From Doryteuthis pealeii (taxonomy: Eukaryota; Mollusca; Cephalopoda; Myopsida; Loliginidae), in assembly GCA_023376005.1 (NCBI GenBank), contig CM042145.1, positions 101,180,540 to 101,244,539 on the forward strand: a stretch of DNA of 64,000 bases, written 5' to 3'. Shown one piece after another: positions 55,630 to 63,896 of this stretch. The notes under the pieces were generated by a model that searched no databases, had not been told where the DNA came from, and was given only the letters and a program-made list of their open reading frames with translations. The position numbers were made by a program, and so were the translations under genes. Position 1 is the stretch's first letter, and each line of letters starts with the position of its first letter.

Positions 55630-55701
55630 TCTGTCCCATAATAAATGTTATATTTGTATATAGAGTGTGTACATTAAATGTAACAACCATTATGGGACAG
55701 A
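55630..55701. mobile_element. Near-perfect 72-bp palindromic unit at the right end of the satellite
   Basis: TCTGTCCCATAAT and its complement ATTATGGGACAGA bound the unit, and the inner parts TGTTATATTTG and AAATGTAACA also pair. It resembles a tiny TIR element and is the most symmetrical relative of the 83-bp unit. Confidence 0.7.
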
Positions 55702-56135
55702 TGTAGAATCAAGGTGTTATTTTCTATGCACTAGATATTCCTCTAAAAATAGATTTGTAAGCATTTCTTATTTGCTAAGTTTTCTTGACTGATTTTCTTC
55801 TTACAAAAATAAAATAATTTATTCCATAAGTTTCATATTGTTCAAATTATGAAGAAAAAAAAAGGGGGTTTTGTTAAAATTAAAATATTTATTCATTTTT
55901 ACAAATGAAATTTATCAAAACAAAAAAAAGATGATAACTTAGAATTGCGGATTGATTTTTTTAGGGGAGAGATGGAGAGAGGTTATGTAATTCTTGTTAT
56001 TGAAATATTAAACTTTAATTTCTTGATTATGTTAATCTTGAAGAGTAAATTTAAAATCTTACACTGTGTAAGTGATAAGTGATTGGGGGTATAGTGAGGT
56101 GTTTCTGTATTTGAGATATCAGTTTAAACACTTAC
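55702..56135. other. AT-rich intron-like spacer
   Basis: Nothing recognised besides A-runs at 55852-55863 and 55918-55930. It would be intronic in the gene model. Confidence 0.4.
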
Positions 56136-56171
56136 CTCTCAAACTGGTGAGAAATAAATTACCATTTTCAG
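56136..56171 (-). CDS. Candidate 36-nt internal exon of the unidentified gene
   Basis: Acceptor GCCTTTATAG, donor GAGAG|GTAAGTGT (full consensus). Entered in phase 1 it reads (A)ENGNLFLTSLR and leaves phase 1, so it can be kept or skipped without breaking the frame between 61720-61777 and 47546-47631. It is short, so chance is a real possibility. The donor is the strongest evidence. Confidence 0.35.
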
Positions 56172-56361
56172 CTATAAAGGCATTTATCAAATTTAGCTTA
56201 GTAAAGCACAAGACAATGTGGGGCACTCAGTAAGGATCGACAATCACTACAGATGTACTCCAAAACTATCTTTTGATTCTTTGTACAAAACAGCTTGATT
56301 TAAGGGAGATAACTGTAAATGATTATCAAATATTAATTTAGGAAACAAAAAAACAATTTTT

Positions 56362-56781
56362 GGTTAAATCAAACTTAACGGACCTAAATTCCACCATTGT
56401 ATATCACCCCGCCAAAAGAAAAAAAAAATCAGGGAATTAACCGAATTTAATGAAATTTTCAGTGTTGATATATTAATGAATAATAAAAGATATAATGCAC
56501 CAGTTATTTTATCTAAAAACTTTTACATTTTTTCAGGTCAGTTAACTTTGAACCACGTATCTTTGAGGTGTAACACAGATTCTCAAAGATACATGGTTCA
56601 AAGTTAACTGACCTGAAAAAATGTAAAAGGTTTTAAATAAAATAACTTGTGCATTATATCTTTTATTCAACACTGAAAATTTCATTAAATTCGGTTAATT
56701 CCCTGATTTTGGGGATTTTTTTTTCTTTTGGCGGGGTGACATACGATGGTGGAATTTAGGTCTGTTAAGTTTGATTTAACC
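56362..56781. mobile_element. 420-bp palindromic (foldback) MITE with 8-bp target duplication
   Basis: The ends are GGTTAAATCAAACTTAACGG and its complement. The arms of about 200 bp meet almost at the centre (56560-56590, TTTGAGGTGTAACACAGATTCTCAAAG). CAATTTTT flanks both sides (56354-56361, 56782-56789). A second copy, missing most of its right arm, is at 60341-60593. The inner part shares CAGGGAATTA..CGAATTTAATGAAATTTTC with the P-repeats. Confidence 0.85.
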
Positions 56782-56799
56782 CAATTTTTAGTAAATTAA

Positions 56800-57028
56800 G
56801 AATTTTATTAGCGGCAGACAGGTGGCTACATGAGAGGCTAAATATAAGAAAAATACTCTTTAGTTTAAAGCAAAATAAAAAATAAAGAAATAAATGAAGA
56901 ATTTGTGTTGTTTTTTTGTTTTTTTTAAATCTAAAGTGAAATTTTTAAAAATTAAATCATTTTCTCTCAACCTTTTCAGGAATTTCTAACCCCACTTTAC
57001 CCAGTCAATGCTGGGTAGCCACTTCTAG
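56800..57028 (+). mobile_element. Helitron family J, 3' end copy
   Basis: The hairpin TACCCAGTCAATGCTGGGTA is followed by GCCACTT and CTAG, then T. The stem is 7 bp, the best J hairpin. The 5' part is not recognisable upstream, so the start is uncertain. Confidence 0.6.
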
Positions 57029-57256
57029 TATTTAATAAATAAAAACTTTGAACTGTTTCATAATGGCAAATCTATTTCAGTACAGATATTTTGTTGAGCT
57101 TAACTGAGTCTTATAAAAAAGTAAACAGAAATTAGGAAAATTATCTTGTGCCATTCTCCCAATTTTTGGGGGTTAAGAGGAAAGAGGAGGGGAAGGAGGA
57201 GGGGGAGAAGGAGCTCTAAAAGTAGTTTTGACTAACGAGAAGAGAACCCCTTTGAT

Positions 57257-57467
57257 TTGAATTCAGAGCTTTCCTTCTCCTAGATCAGAGCCCAGTCTGC
57301 CCTACTTTTTACCCATAGCTGGGAGGGGGTTTGAATAGTTGGATTTATATCTTTCCCTTTGATATTAGCACTATGTGAAATGCAAACAGCCATGTCCAGG
57401 ATTTTTAACTCGTCTCACTATGTTCATTTCCTATGATGATAACCATTACACCCCATGTGCCTCCAAG
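57257..57467 (-). mobile_element. SINE-A copy, degraded
   Basis: GATTTGAATTCAGAGCTTTCC to ACCATTACACCCCATGTGC on the plus strand. The tail is lost. Confidence 0.7.
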
Positions 57468-57552
57468 ATGTTTTGCCTGCCTTGTAGATTAGCAGCTGAA
57501 ATTTACTTGATCTCAAACACCAATACATAACTATCTCAGCCAATCCATTTTG

Positions 57553-57791
57553 GGTTATTTCCTATAAGTCTAACATGATCAAAGGGGAACCACTCTTGAC
57601 TGATAAATTATGTATTTATTTTCCCATTAAACTAACCCTAAACCCTAACCCTAATCCTAAACCCTAACCCTAACCCTAAACCCTAACTCTAACCCCGTCT
57701 TCTTTTTTCCTAGTAGATCAATGAATAAATAAATAATTTATCAGTCAAGAGTGGTTCCCCTTTGATCATGTTAGACTTATAGGAAATAACC
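57553..57791. mobile_element. hAT-type MITE with telomere-like core, family T2
   Basis: Ends GGTTATTTCCTATAAGTC and its complement, arms about 70 bp (including GGGGAACCACTCTTGACTGA). The 8-bp duplication CCATTTTG is at 57545-57552 and 57792-57799. The core is (CCCTAA)n with CCCTAAA variants (57633-57695). The ends are unrelated to family T1. Confidence 0.85.
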
Positions 57792-57810
57792 CCATTTTGA
57801 GTGTGTGTTG

Positions 57811-57870
57811 GGAAATCACTTCCTGCCTTAAAAAACGCTATGCAGTGCCAGTTATCTTAAAATACCCTCT
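57811..57870 (+). mobile_element. Fragment of the 58664-59227 element end
   Basis: ACTTCCTGCCTTAAAAAACG and ATGCAGTGCCAG match the arm at 58695-58725. Only this part remains. Confidence 0.55.
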
Positions 57871-58445
57871 CCTAAATTGTGATTATCCAATCAGAAGACA
57901 AAGAGCATAATGCAGAAGAGATCAGCTGACAAGTTAATGATCTGACTGGGCAAACCTCCAATTAGAAAGCATTTTTTTAAAACAGTGTCTATTGATTCTA
58001 TCAACAAAGCAGAAGAATGAAAATAATCATTTTTTTCTGAAAACCATCTTTATATGAGTGGCAGCCATATTGTTCTGGGAGACATTTGCAATTATCTAAA
58101 GTTAACAGCTGTTTCAATGAAAACAGAATATTTCCTGCCTCAATATGATATCTTATTATAATGGAGATTGTGTGTTTGTATGTCTGTAACCGAAACTATG
58201 TCACTATTTACGTCACTGTTCATGTCACAGTAATTTAAAAAAAAATTCTATGAAAAAGCAATTAAGAATCAAATTATCACAAATATTTTGATACTTATTC
58301 ACCTTTAGATGAATTTATGTTTAAAATAGTTTTTTCCCTAAAATATATTTTGGTAATTTTTTTTTTTTTACTAGGTCGACCCCTTAACCCTAATTTCATG
58401 TTATGAAATAAGAACAATATCATATTGTACTTGTACGATTGTTAA

Positions 58446-58580
58446 ATTTTTCTATAAAAGGTAAGAGTCTAAATTTTTCTATAAAAGGTAAGAGTCTAAT
58501 TTTTTCTATAAAAGGTAAGAGTCTAAATCTTTCTATAAAAGGTAAGAGTCTAAATTTTTCTATAAACGGTAAGAGTCTAA
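58446..58580 (+). repeat. 27-bp minisatellite, five units
   Basis: Unit AATTTTTCTATAAAAGGTA + AGAGTCT with one or two changes between units. Every unit includes a GGTAAGAGT donor-like string. Confidence 0.85.
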
Positions 58581-58663
58581 ATAATTAAATTCAAAATTTT
58601 TAGAAACGTTTTGGAGGTCTTTACTATCGTAAAACAAAACAAATATCTCAGTGGAGTGGAGTG

Positions 58664-59227
58664 GGGGCTCTTTGCAGAAATGTGTCCTGGCTTCCTGCCT
58701 TAAAAAACGTTATGCAGTGCCAGCTTAAAAAAAGACCCTAGCTGAAGCAGTGCCTGCTGAAAAACAAGCATTTACTTGTCGATAAAAATATGGCTTACTT
58801 TTAATGTCTTCAAACCACTAAAAAAAAGTAATTTGTCGATAAAAACGCCTTCAATCCACTAAAAAATATCTTTCTTTTCAGTATTTTCATTTTATTTTAA
58901 TATATTTTTTTTTTTTGACAATCAATTACAAATAAAAATATCAATTCTGGTACAGCATGCATATGGTATGGACATTTTCGAAATGTATGTTCAAAGCGTT
59001 GAATTAACAACCGTGTAAAATTAGGAGGTCCGGGTATTATTGTGGAGATAGACGAAACCCTAATTAATGTGGAAATAGACGAAACCCGCATTAACTTTTT
59101 GGGAAAAACACCATAAGCGCAGCTTGTTTTTTCAGCAGGTGCCGCTTCAGCTAGGGCCTTTTTTAAGCTGGCACTGCTTAGTGTTTTTTAAGGAAGGAGG
59201 CTGGGACACATTTCTGCAAAGAGCCTT
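58664..59227. mobile_element. 564-bp hAT-type MITE nested in the Helitron
   Basis: Ends GGGGCTCTTTGCAGAAATG and the complement of AAGGCTCTTTGCAG. Inverted arms run to about 100 bp (through CTAGCTGAAGCAGTGCCTGC). The 8-bp duplication GTGGAGTG is at 58656-58663 and 59228-59235. The middle has two repeats of a ACGAAACCC-type stretch near 59050-59090. No transposase. Confidence 0.8.
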
Positions 59228-59375
59228 GTGGAGTGAATAGATGTTTTTTTAAGTAGTAATTCATTTTTTAAAGATATTATATGTTTTATTTTATTTATTT
59301 TATTTTTTCCATACCGCTCAGGCAATATATTTCAAAAATCTATTTTTACACTGCCCAGAGAGCGTTTTTTGCTAG

Positions 59376-59993
59376 TCTTAATGGAGATTGTGTCTTGTAT
59401 GTCTGTAACCAAAACTATACTTCTACTTAAGTCACAATTCCTTAGTCATTTATATCACATTCTCCATGATTTTATTTTTTATCTAAACCTCAATTATTAA
59501 TAATATTGTTTTACATTATTAGTACTGTTAGTCTTATCTACATATTAATAACCTGTAATTTTATTTATATATACAACAAAATAGCGGTTTACAGTGTGAA
59601 TGGGAAGGCTAATTTGCATATTGATATTTAAAAATTTGATTTTAATAAATATGTGCTTGGTATTATTGATTTCTAATTGTTTGGTTTTATCTTAATGAAT
59701 ATGAGCAAAAATCTTTGGGATAAATCTTAAAAGAAATCCATTAACAAGAAGAAATAACTGTAACTTTACATCTATTTTAACTAAATAGTTAAATTAGGAA
59801 AATTTAGCAATGAAAGACAGGAGTGATGGAAGAGTAAGTTTCAGTTGTTCTATTTTTTTTATTATACTCCCCTCTGTTTCAAATCTTTTTATCTGCGTTC
59901 TTATTTAGCTTCATTAGCCTTTCTAATTTAATATTATATTTTATTACATTAAAATTTAAATAATTGGACCCAGAGTGTGCATATATTTGCTAG
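59376..59993 (+). mobile_element. Helitron family H copy, head-to-tail with the previous one
   Basis: Starts TCTTAATGGAGATTGTG immediately after the CTAG of 58151-59375, with no base between. It ends CTAG at 59990-59993 followed by T. The 3' hairpin has decayed (GGACCCAGAGTGTGC). It is 618 bp. Confidence 0.75.
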
Positions 59994-60002
59994 TATTACT
60001 AA

Positions 60003-60087
60003 AATGCATTCCCTATCCAGCTGTGGGTAAATAGTAGGGCAGGCTTTAACCTTGGTGTGGCAACTGGTCTTGAAGAAGGAAAAATAT
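60003..60087 (+). mobile_element. SINE-A internal fragment
   Basis: CCAGCTGTGGGTAAATAGTA to CTGGTCTTGAAGAAGGAAAA. Confidence 0.6.
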
Positions 60088-60340
60088 GGTTAGGGAAGAT
60101 ATTTCCCCTACAAGATAGTTGGACTCATCCAACAGAACACATATAAAGATATGAATATGCAAAGTTATTCATAGTCAAGTTATGTAATAGTATTTGTAGT
60201 TGAGTCCCTACTAGTTGAGTAGCTAGTCATACTGTTGGAGAACTGCGTGTTGACTCTATTATTTATATTCCTGTACAAAAAGTAATAAACCCTTTTCTGG
60301 ATTTTCAATGTTGTTAATTGATTAATTCAGTCACAATAAA

Positions 60341-60593
60341 GGTTAAATCGAACTTAACGGACATAAATTCCACCATCGTATGTAACCCCACCAAAAAAAA
60401 AAAAATAAGGGAATTAACAGAATTTAATGAAATTTTCAGTGTTGATATATTAGTGAATAAAAGATATAATGCACTAGTTATTTTATTTTAAAAGGTTTTC
60501 AGGTCAGTTAACTTTGAACCACATATCTTTGAGGTGTAACACAGATTCTCAAAGATACATGGTTCAAAGTTAACTGACCTGAAAAAATGTAAC
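60341..60593. mobile_element. Second copy of the palindromic MITE, right arm truncated
   Basis: Left end GGTTAAATCGAACTTAACGG, centre identical to the 56362 copy. The right arm stops after CTGACCTGAAAAAATGTAA. Confidence 0.75.
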
Positions 60594-60662
60594 TTACCCT
60601 AACTTAGATATATATGCTCTATCAATGATATTGAGCAATCTTTACTTATGAATATACGAAAG

Positions 60663-60663
<1 letters not shown>

Positions 60664-60712
<49 letters not shown>
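60664..60712 (+). repeat. (TA)n microsatellite
   Basis: About 24 TA units. A second TA tract lies at 61107-61139. Confidence 0.9.
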
Positions 60713-60716
<4 letters not shown>

Positions 60717-60892
60717 GGACTCTCTCGTCGATTTTCGACGCATGAGGGTTCACACACACAATGAACACCCACACAGTGATTTGTTTATAGTGGTGAAGGC
60801 TTGTTGGACCATCCACACTTTTTGGCACAGTTGATAGGAAAGAATTGGTGCATCAAGGGTTGCCACAAACCCAATCAACGACCGACCTCAGG

Positions 60893-61102
60893 AATTTTGA
60901 ATTCAGAGTTATCCTTCTCCTAGACTGGTTACCTACCCAAGGTTGAAGGGCCCAGTCTGCCCTACTATTTAACCCATAGGTAGAGGGAGAATATATGGAT
61001 TCATACCTTTCCCAAGGGTATTAGCACTATGTGAAATGCCAACAGCTTCGTCTAGGAATTGAACTCGAATCGATGAGTCCATTTCCCACGACTCTAACCA
61101 CT

Positions 61103-61105
<3 letters not shown>
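60893..61105 (-). mobile_element. SINE-A copy
   Basis: ATTTTGAATTCAGAGTTATC to CTAACCACTTGCC. The tail is lost and the head shortened. Confidence 0.75.
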
Positions 61106-61143
<38 letters not shown>

Positions 61144-61149
61144 TTATAT

Positions 61150-61222
61150 CAAACTCCCTATTCAGTAGTAATGGATTTGCAAGACTAGCTTGCTAACCAT
61201 TACACTATGATGGGAATGCCCA
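61150..61222 (-). mobile_element. SINE-C head fragment
   Basis: Minus head TCATAGTGTAATGGTTAGCA with the anticodon region. Confidence 0.6.
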
Positions 61223-61316
61223 ATCTCATCTAGTATCTATATAGCACCAATAAAACAAAGAGGAGATAACTCCAATTGATCATTATTCATTGACAATTCA
61301 CCTAATAGATGATTCG

Positions 61317-61601
61317 GACCATATTACCTTAAGGCACCCCTTTTCGATTTCGTTTCCTTAGTTCACTTTTCTCATTTACACCGTCAATATCCGGTTGTTT
61401 GTTAGGGGTTGGGGTTAGGGTTAGGGGTTAAGGTTAGGGTTAGGGATTAGGGTTAGGGGTTCTAACCCTAACCCTTAACCCTAACCCCTAACCCTAACCC
61501 TAACCCTAACCCTAACAAACAAGTGGATATTGAAGGTGTAAATGAAAAAAATGACCTAATGAAACTGAATCGAAAAGGGGTGACTTAAGGTAATATGGTC
61601 T
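61317..61601. mobile_element. hAT-type MITE with telomere-like core, family T1, copy C
   Basis: Ends GGACCATATTACCTTAAGGC and right match. The 8-bp duplication GATGATTC is at 61309-61316 and 61602-61609. The core is (TTAGGG)n meeting (CCCTAA)n head to head at about 61462, so the whole element is one long palindrome. It is 285 bp. Confidence 0.88.
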
Positions 61602-61719
61602 GATGATTCAAACAGCAACAACACAAATTGTATAAATATATAAATAACTAAATCTAAAACTGGACTGACCAAATGAGATGAATTAAGATTTGAAATTAAA
61701 TATTTATGTTAATACTTAC

Positions 61720-61777
61720 CACTGGTACTGATAATAGTCACTCCAGAGCTGGTTGCCTTTGGAAGTTTATTATCGAA
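61720..61777 (-). CDS. Candidate internal exon of the unidentified gene
   Basis: Acceptor AAAATTTTTGTAG, donor AGTG|GTAAGTATT (full consensus). It reads in phase 0 as FDNKLPKATSSGVTIISTS plus one base. Phase agrees with the upstream exon at 62595-62665 (ends phase 0). The sequence has no relation to any repeat in the window. The peptide is Ser/Thr-rich and likely disordered. Confidence 0.6.
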
Positions 61778-61868
61778 CTACAAAATTTTTAGAATATTTT
61801 TAAAGATATTTTCTCAAATAGATATTTTCTCAATAGATATTTCTCAAATAGACATGTAATGTAAAAAA

Positions 61869-61945
61869 GTCAAGTTGGCTGAGTGGCCTATAGTTGCTAC
61901 TAGCTGGACAGCAAGATAATCTATTCACTTTTCACTAACGCTAGT
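61869..61945 (-). mobile_element. SINE-B 3' fragment
   Basis: GTTGGCTGAGTGGCCTATAG..CTAGCTGGACAGCAAGAT, degraded. Confidence 0.55.
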
Positions 61946-61966
61946 CAATTCTTTTTTAAACACACA

Positions 61967-62152
61967 GTTCCTGCTAGATCACCAGAGTTAAGCAGTGATC
62001 AGTCAGTTTGATAGTCAGTTGGGTGACCAATTAAGCAATAGCAGGTACTGTAAGCAAATTGAGGCTTGTGTGCCATATAAAAGTTTTAAAAAATAATTTA
62101 TCAAAAATGACTTGATTTGGCATTAAATTTGACAAAACAACTAACCAACGAA
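61967..62152 (+). mobile_element. 5S rRNA-derived SINE, intronic copy
   Basis: GTTCCTGCTAGATCACCAGA, GTTAAGCAGTGATCAGTC, GTTGGGTGACCAATTAAGC, AGGTACTGTAAGC, then AAATGACTTGATTTGGCATT. The 5' quarter of the head is missing. It lies antisense in the intron between the two best exons. Confidence 0.75.
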
Positions 62153-62594
62153 CCTTTCATTACATCAGAATTATAATGGAATTCTAGGAGATAAAAAAAA
62201 AAAAAGAAAAAAAAAAAAAAAAAAAAAAAAAGCCTCTTCATTCTTGTTCCAGAAGGAAAGACAGACCCAACAGAGACTGTTTGTCTAGAAATATTATCAA
62301 CATAAAAATATATATTTTTTAATTTTATCATGTTATATAAGCCCTGAAATATCACTGGCAACACTGCTAAAGTCTGTGACCTTTTCCTTTTTTAATACAA
62401 TTTATTGAAACTTTCAAACTGTGTTTGTTTTCTCTTTGCCACCATACGCTTACTACTAACCGCTTGATATAACAGTCAGAATACTTTTTGCCATGAATTT
62501 ACTCAATAATGTTTAAGTTTTGATTCCTTTTCTTCTATTTTCTTTTTTTTGCAACTAGTAAATTATTATAAAAGCAAAGAAATAAAATACTTAC

Positions 62595-62665
62595 TCTTCT
62601 ATGATCTGACTTTGGAGTAAACAAAGGTTCCTCATCTGAATAGCTTTGATGGAGTGTCAACAGAT
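62595..62665 (-). CDS. Candidate internal exon of the unidentified gene (most upstream seen)
   Basis: Acceptor TTTAAATTTCAG, donor AGAAGA|GTAAGTATT (full consensus). Only one of the three frames is open: two bases, then LLTLHQSYSDEEPL, FTPKSDHRR. It ends in phase 0 and joins 61720-61777 in frame. The acidic, Ser-rich SDEEPLFTPKSD stretch suggests a disordered region that could be phosphorylated (inference). Upstream exons lie beyond the window. A damaged duplicate of this exon and its flank is at 62997-63045. Confidence 0.6.
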
Positions 62666-63270
62666 CTGAAATTTAAATAACTCAATATAAATCTAATCCA
62701 CATACTGAGTAATTTTGAATATTAACACTTTATTTTATACTTGCTTAAAGGCTGCCTGTTGTGTCTTTTAAGCTTAATTCCAAATTATATCCTATTTATA
62801 GAATGTATATGACTATTAATTGCAAATAAATATCTAAGAGCAATTGCATTAGAATTAGCATTTAATAGTTATCTCCCTTGAGAAACTATAATAATTGGGG
62901 TGAATGTGAACTTAGGCTATGATAAAAGTTTACAAACTTAAAAATTAATTGCAATGGAATATTGAAAATATCAAGAGATATTTTTGACACAGGTGTAAAC
63001 AAAGGTTCCTCATCTGTTCGAGTATCAACAGATCTGAAATTTAAATAACTCAATATAAATCTAATTCACATAGTGAGTAATTTTAAATATTAACACTTTA
63101 TTTTATACTTGCTTAAAGGCTGCCAGTTGTGTCTTTTAAGCTTAATTCCAAATTATATTCTATTTATAGAATTTATATAATTATTAATTGCAAATAAATA
63201 TCTAAGAGCAATTGCATTAGAATTAGCATTTAATAGTTATCTCCCTTGAGAAATTATAATAATTGGGATT
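62617..63270. repeat. Tandem duplication including part of an exon
   Basis: 62617-62902 and 62997-63270 are about 95% alike. Each has the exon start with its acceptor followed by the same intron sequence (on minus, upstream). The second copy keeps the acceptor but has a rearranged exon middle (TCTGTTCGAGTATCAAC) and lacks the GTAAGT donor. Confidence 0.8.
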
Positions 63271-63364
63271 ATTGTGAGAATATAAAGTTACCATTTGGTT
63301 GTGGGGACATAATGTTATATGTTTGTATACATTGAAAAGGAGAAAAATGCAGAGACAATAAAGT

Positions 63365-63600
63365 ATGATGCCACAGGTGGTCAGAGAGGCCCCCTGCGAT
63401 CAACCAGCTGGTCACAACATGTCCTAGGACCTATATGATTGTCCCAACCTTATTTCCCTTAGGACAAGCCCCTCAACTCTTTTATTATATATGTGCTAGA
63501 AGGTGGTGGCTGAGGGTCTTAGTGTCCAGAGTATAATATTAAGTTGGATCTCGTGGTGAAGTTTCAATTCTGAAGCTCTGGGGAGTGTGGAGATAGAGAC
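63365..63600 (-). mobile_element. Repeat D copy, minus strand
   Basis: GTGGTCAGAGAGGCCCCCTG..AGCACATATATAATAAAAGAGTT (inverse). Then GGTCTTAGTGTCCAGAGTAT and GAGTGTGGAG. The ACAGGTACTACC part is lost. Confidence 0.6.
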
Positions 63601-63718
63601 TCCATACTATTACTATTAAGTTGTAAATTGGATTGGGAATTGGTTTATTCTTTAAGATAGAGACTCCATACTATTATTATTAAGTTGTAAATTGGATTGG
63701 GAATTGGTTTATTCTTTA
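63591..63718 (+). repeat. 64-bp unit repeated twice in tandem
   Basis: AGATAGAGACTCCATACTAT to GGTTTATTCTTTA occurs at 63591-63654 and 63655-63718 with one mismatch, a recent duplication. Confidence 0.9.
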
Positions 63719-63890
63719 AGATAGATCATTTTAATGTTAATGATCAGCCTATAAGAATTAAATGTGGTTTTGGCTTTAATGGCCAAAACTGCTTCTTATA
63801 TGTTAGGAAGCTACAGAGAAGTCTCTAATGTAGGTGAACATATATGTAATAAGATCCAAACAAACAGGTACATATTACAACAATACAGAC

Positions 63891-63896
63891 TTTATT
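63891..63896 (-). promoter_or_regulatory. Possible polyadenylation signal of a minus-strand retroelement
   Basis: AATAAA inside a short palindrome CAGACAATAAAGTCTG (minus). The three units at 5240-6250 end with the same CAGACAATAAA block. It probably marks the 3' end of an element that continues past the window. Confidence 0.3.

Larger units (their letters stand above)
51671..55701 (+). repeat. 83-bp satellite array, about 46 units
   Basis: The unit is 83 bp: TCTGTCCCATAATAGCTGTT + ACATTTGCATATAAATTGTA + TACACTAAATGTAGTAATTA + TTATAAGACAGATATTATTT + TAC. Units are highly alike, with recurring variants (GCTGTT or GCTGGT, GACAGATATT or GACAGAAATT, AAGACAG or GAGACAG). Each unit is an imperfect palindrome: TCTGTC..ATAATA..TACATTT pairs with AAATGTA..TATTAT..GACAGA. 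The left end is interrupted by repeat D (51705-51842). The right end grades into more diverged units and a near-perfect palindromic unit (55630-55701). Small plus/minus frames reported by ORF scans here are periodic artefacts. Confidence 0.95.
58151..59375 (+). mobile_element. Helitron family H-related copy, with nested MITE
   Basis: Starts TCTTATTATAATGGAGATTG after A and ends GCGTTTTTTGCTAG at 59375, directly before another Helitron. The 3' hairpin is not obvious, so this end belongs to a diverged subfamily. Removing the nested MITE (58664-59227) and its 8-bp duplication leaves about 650 bp, the usual family length. It contains a five-unit 27-bp minisatellite (58446-58580). Confidence 0.6.
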
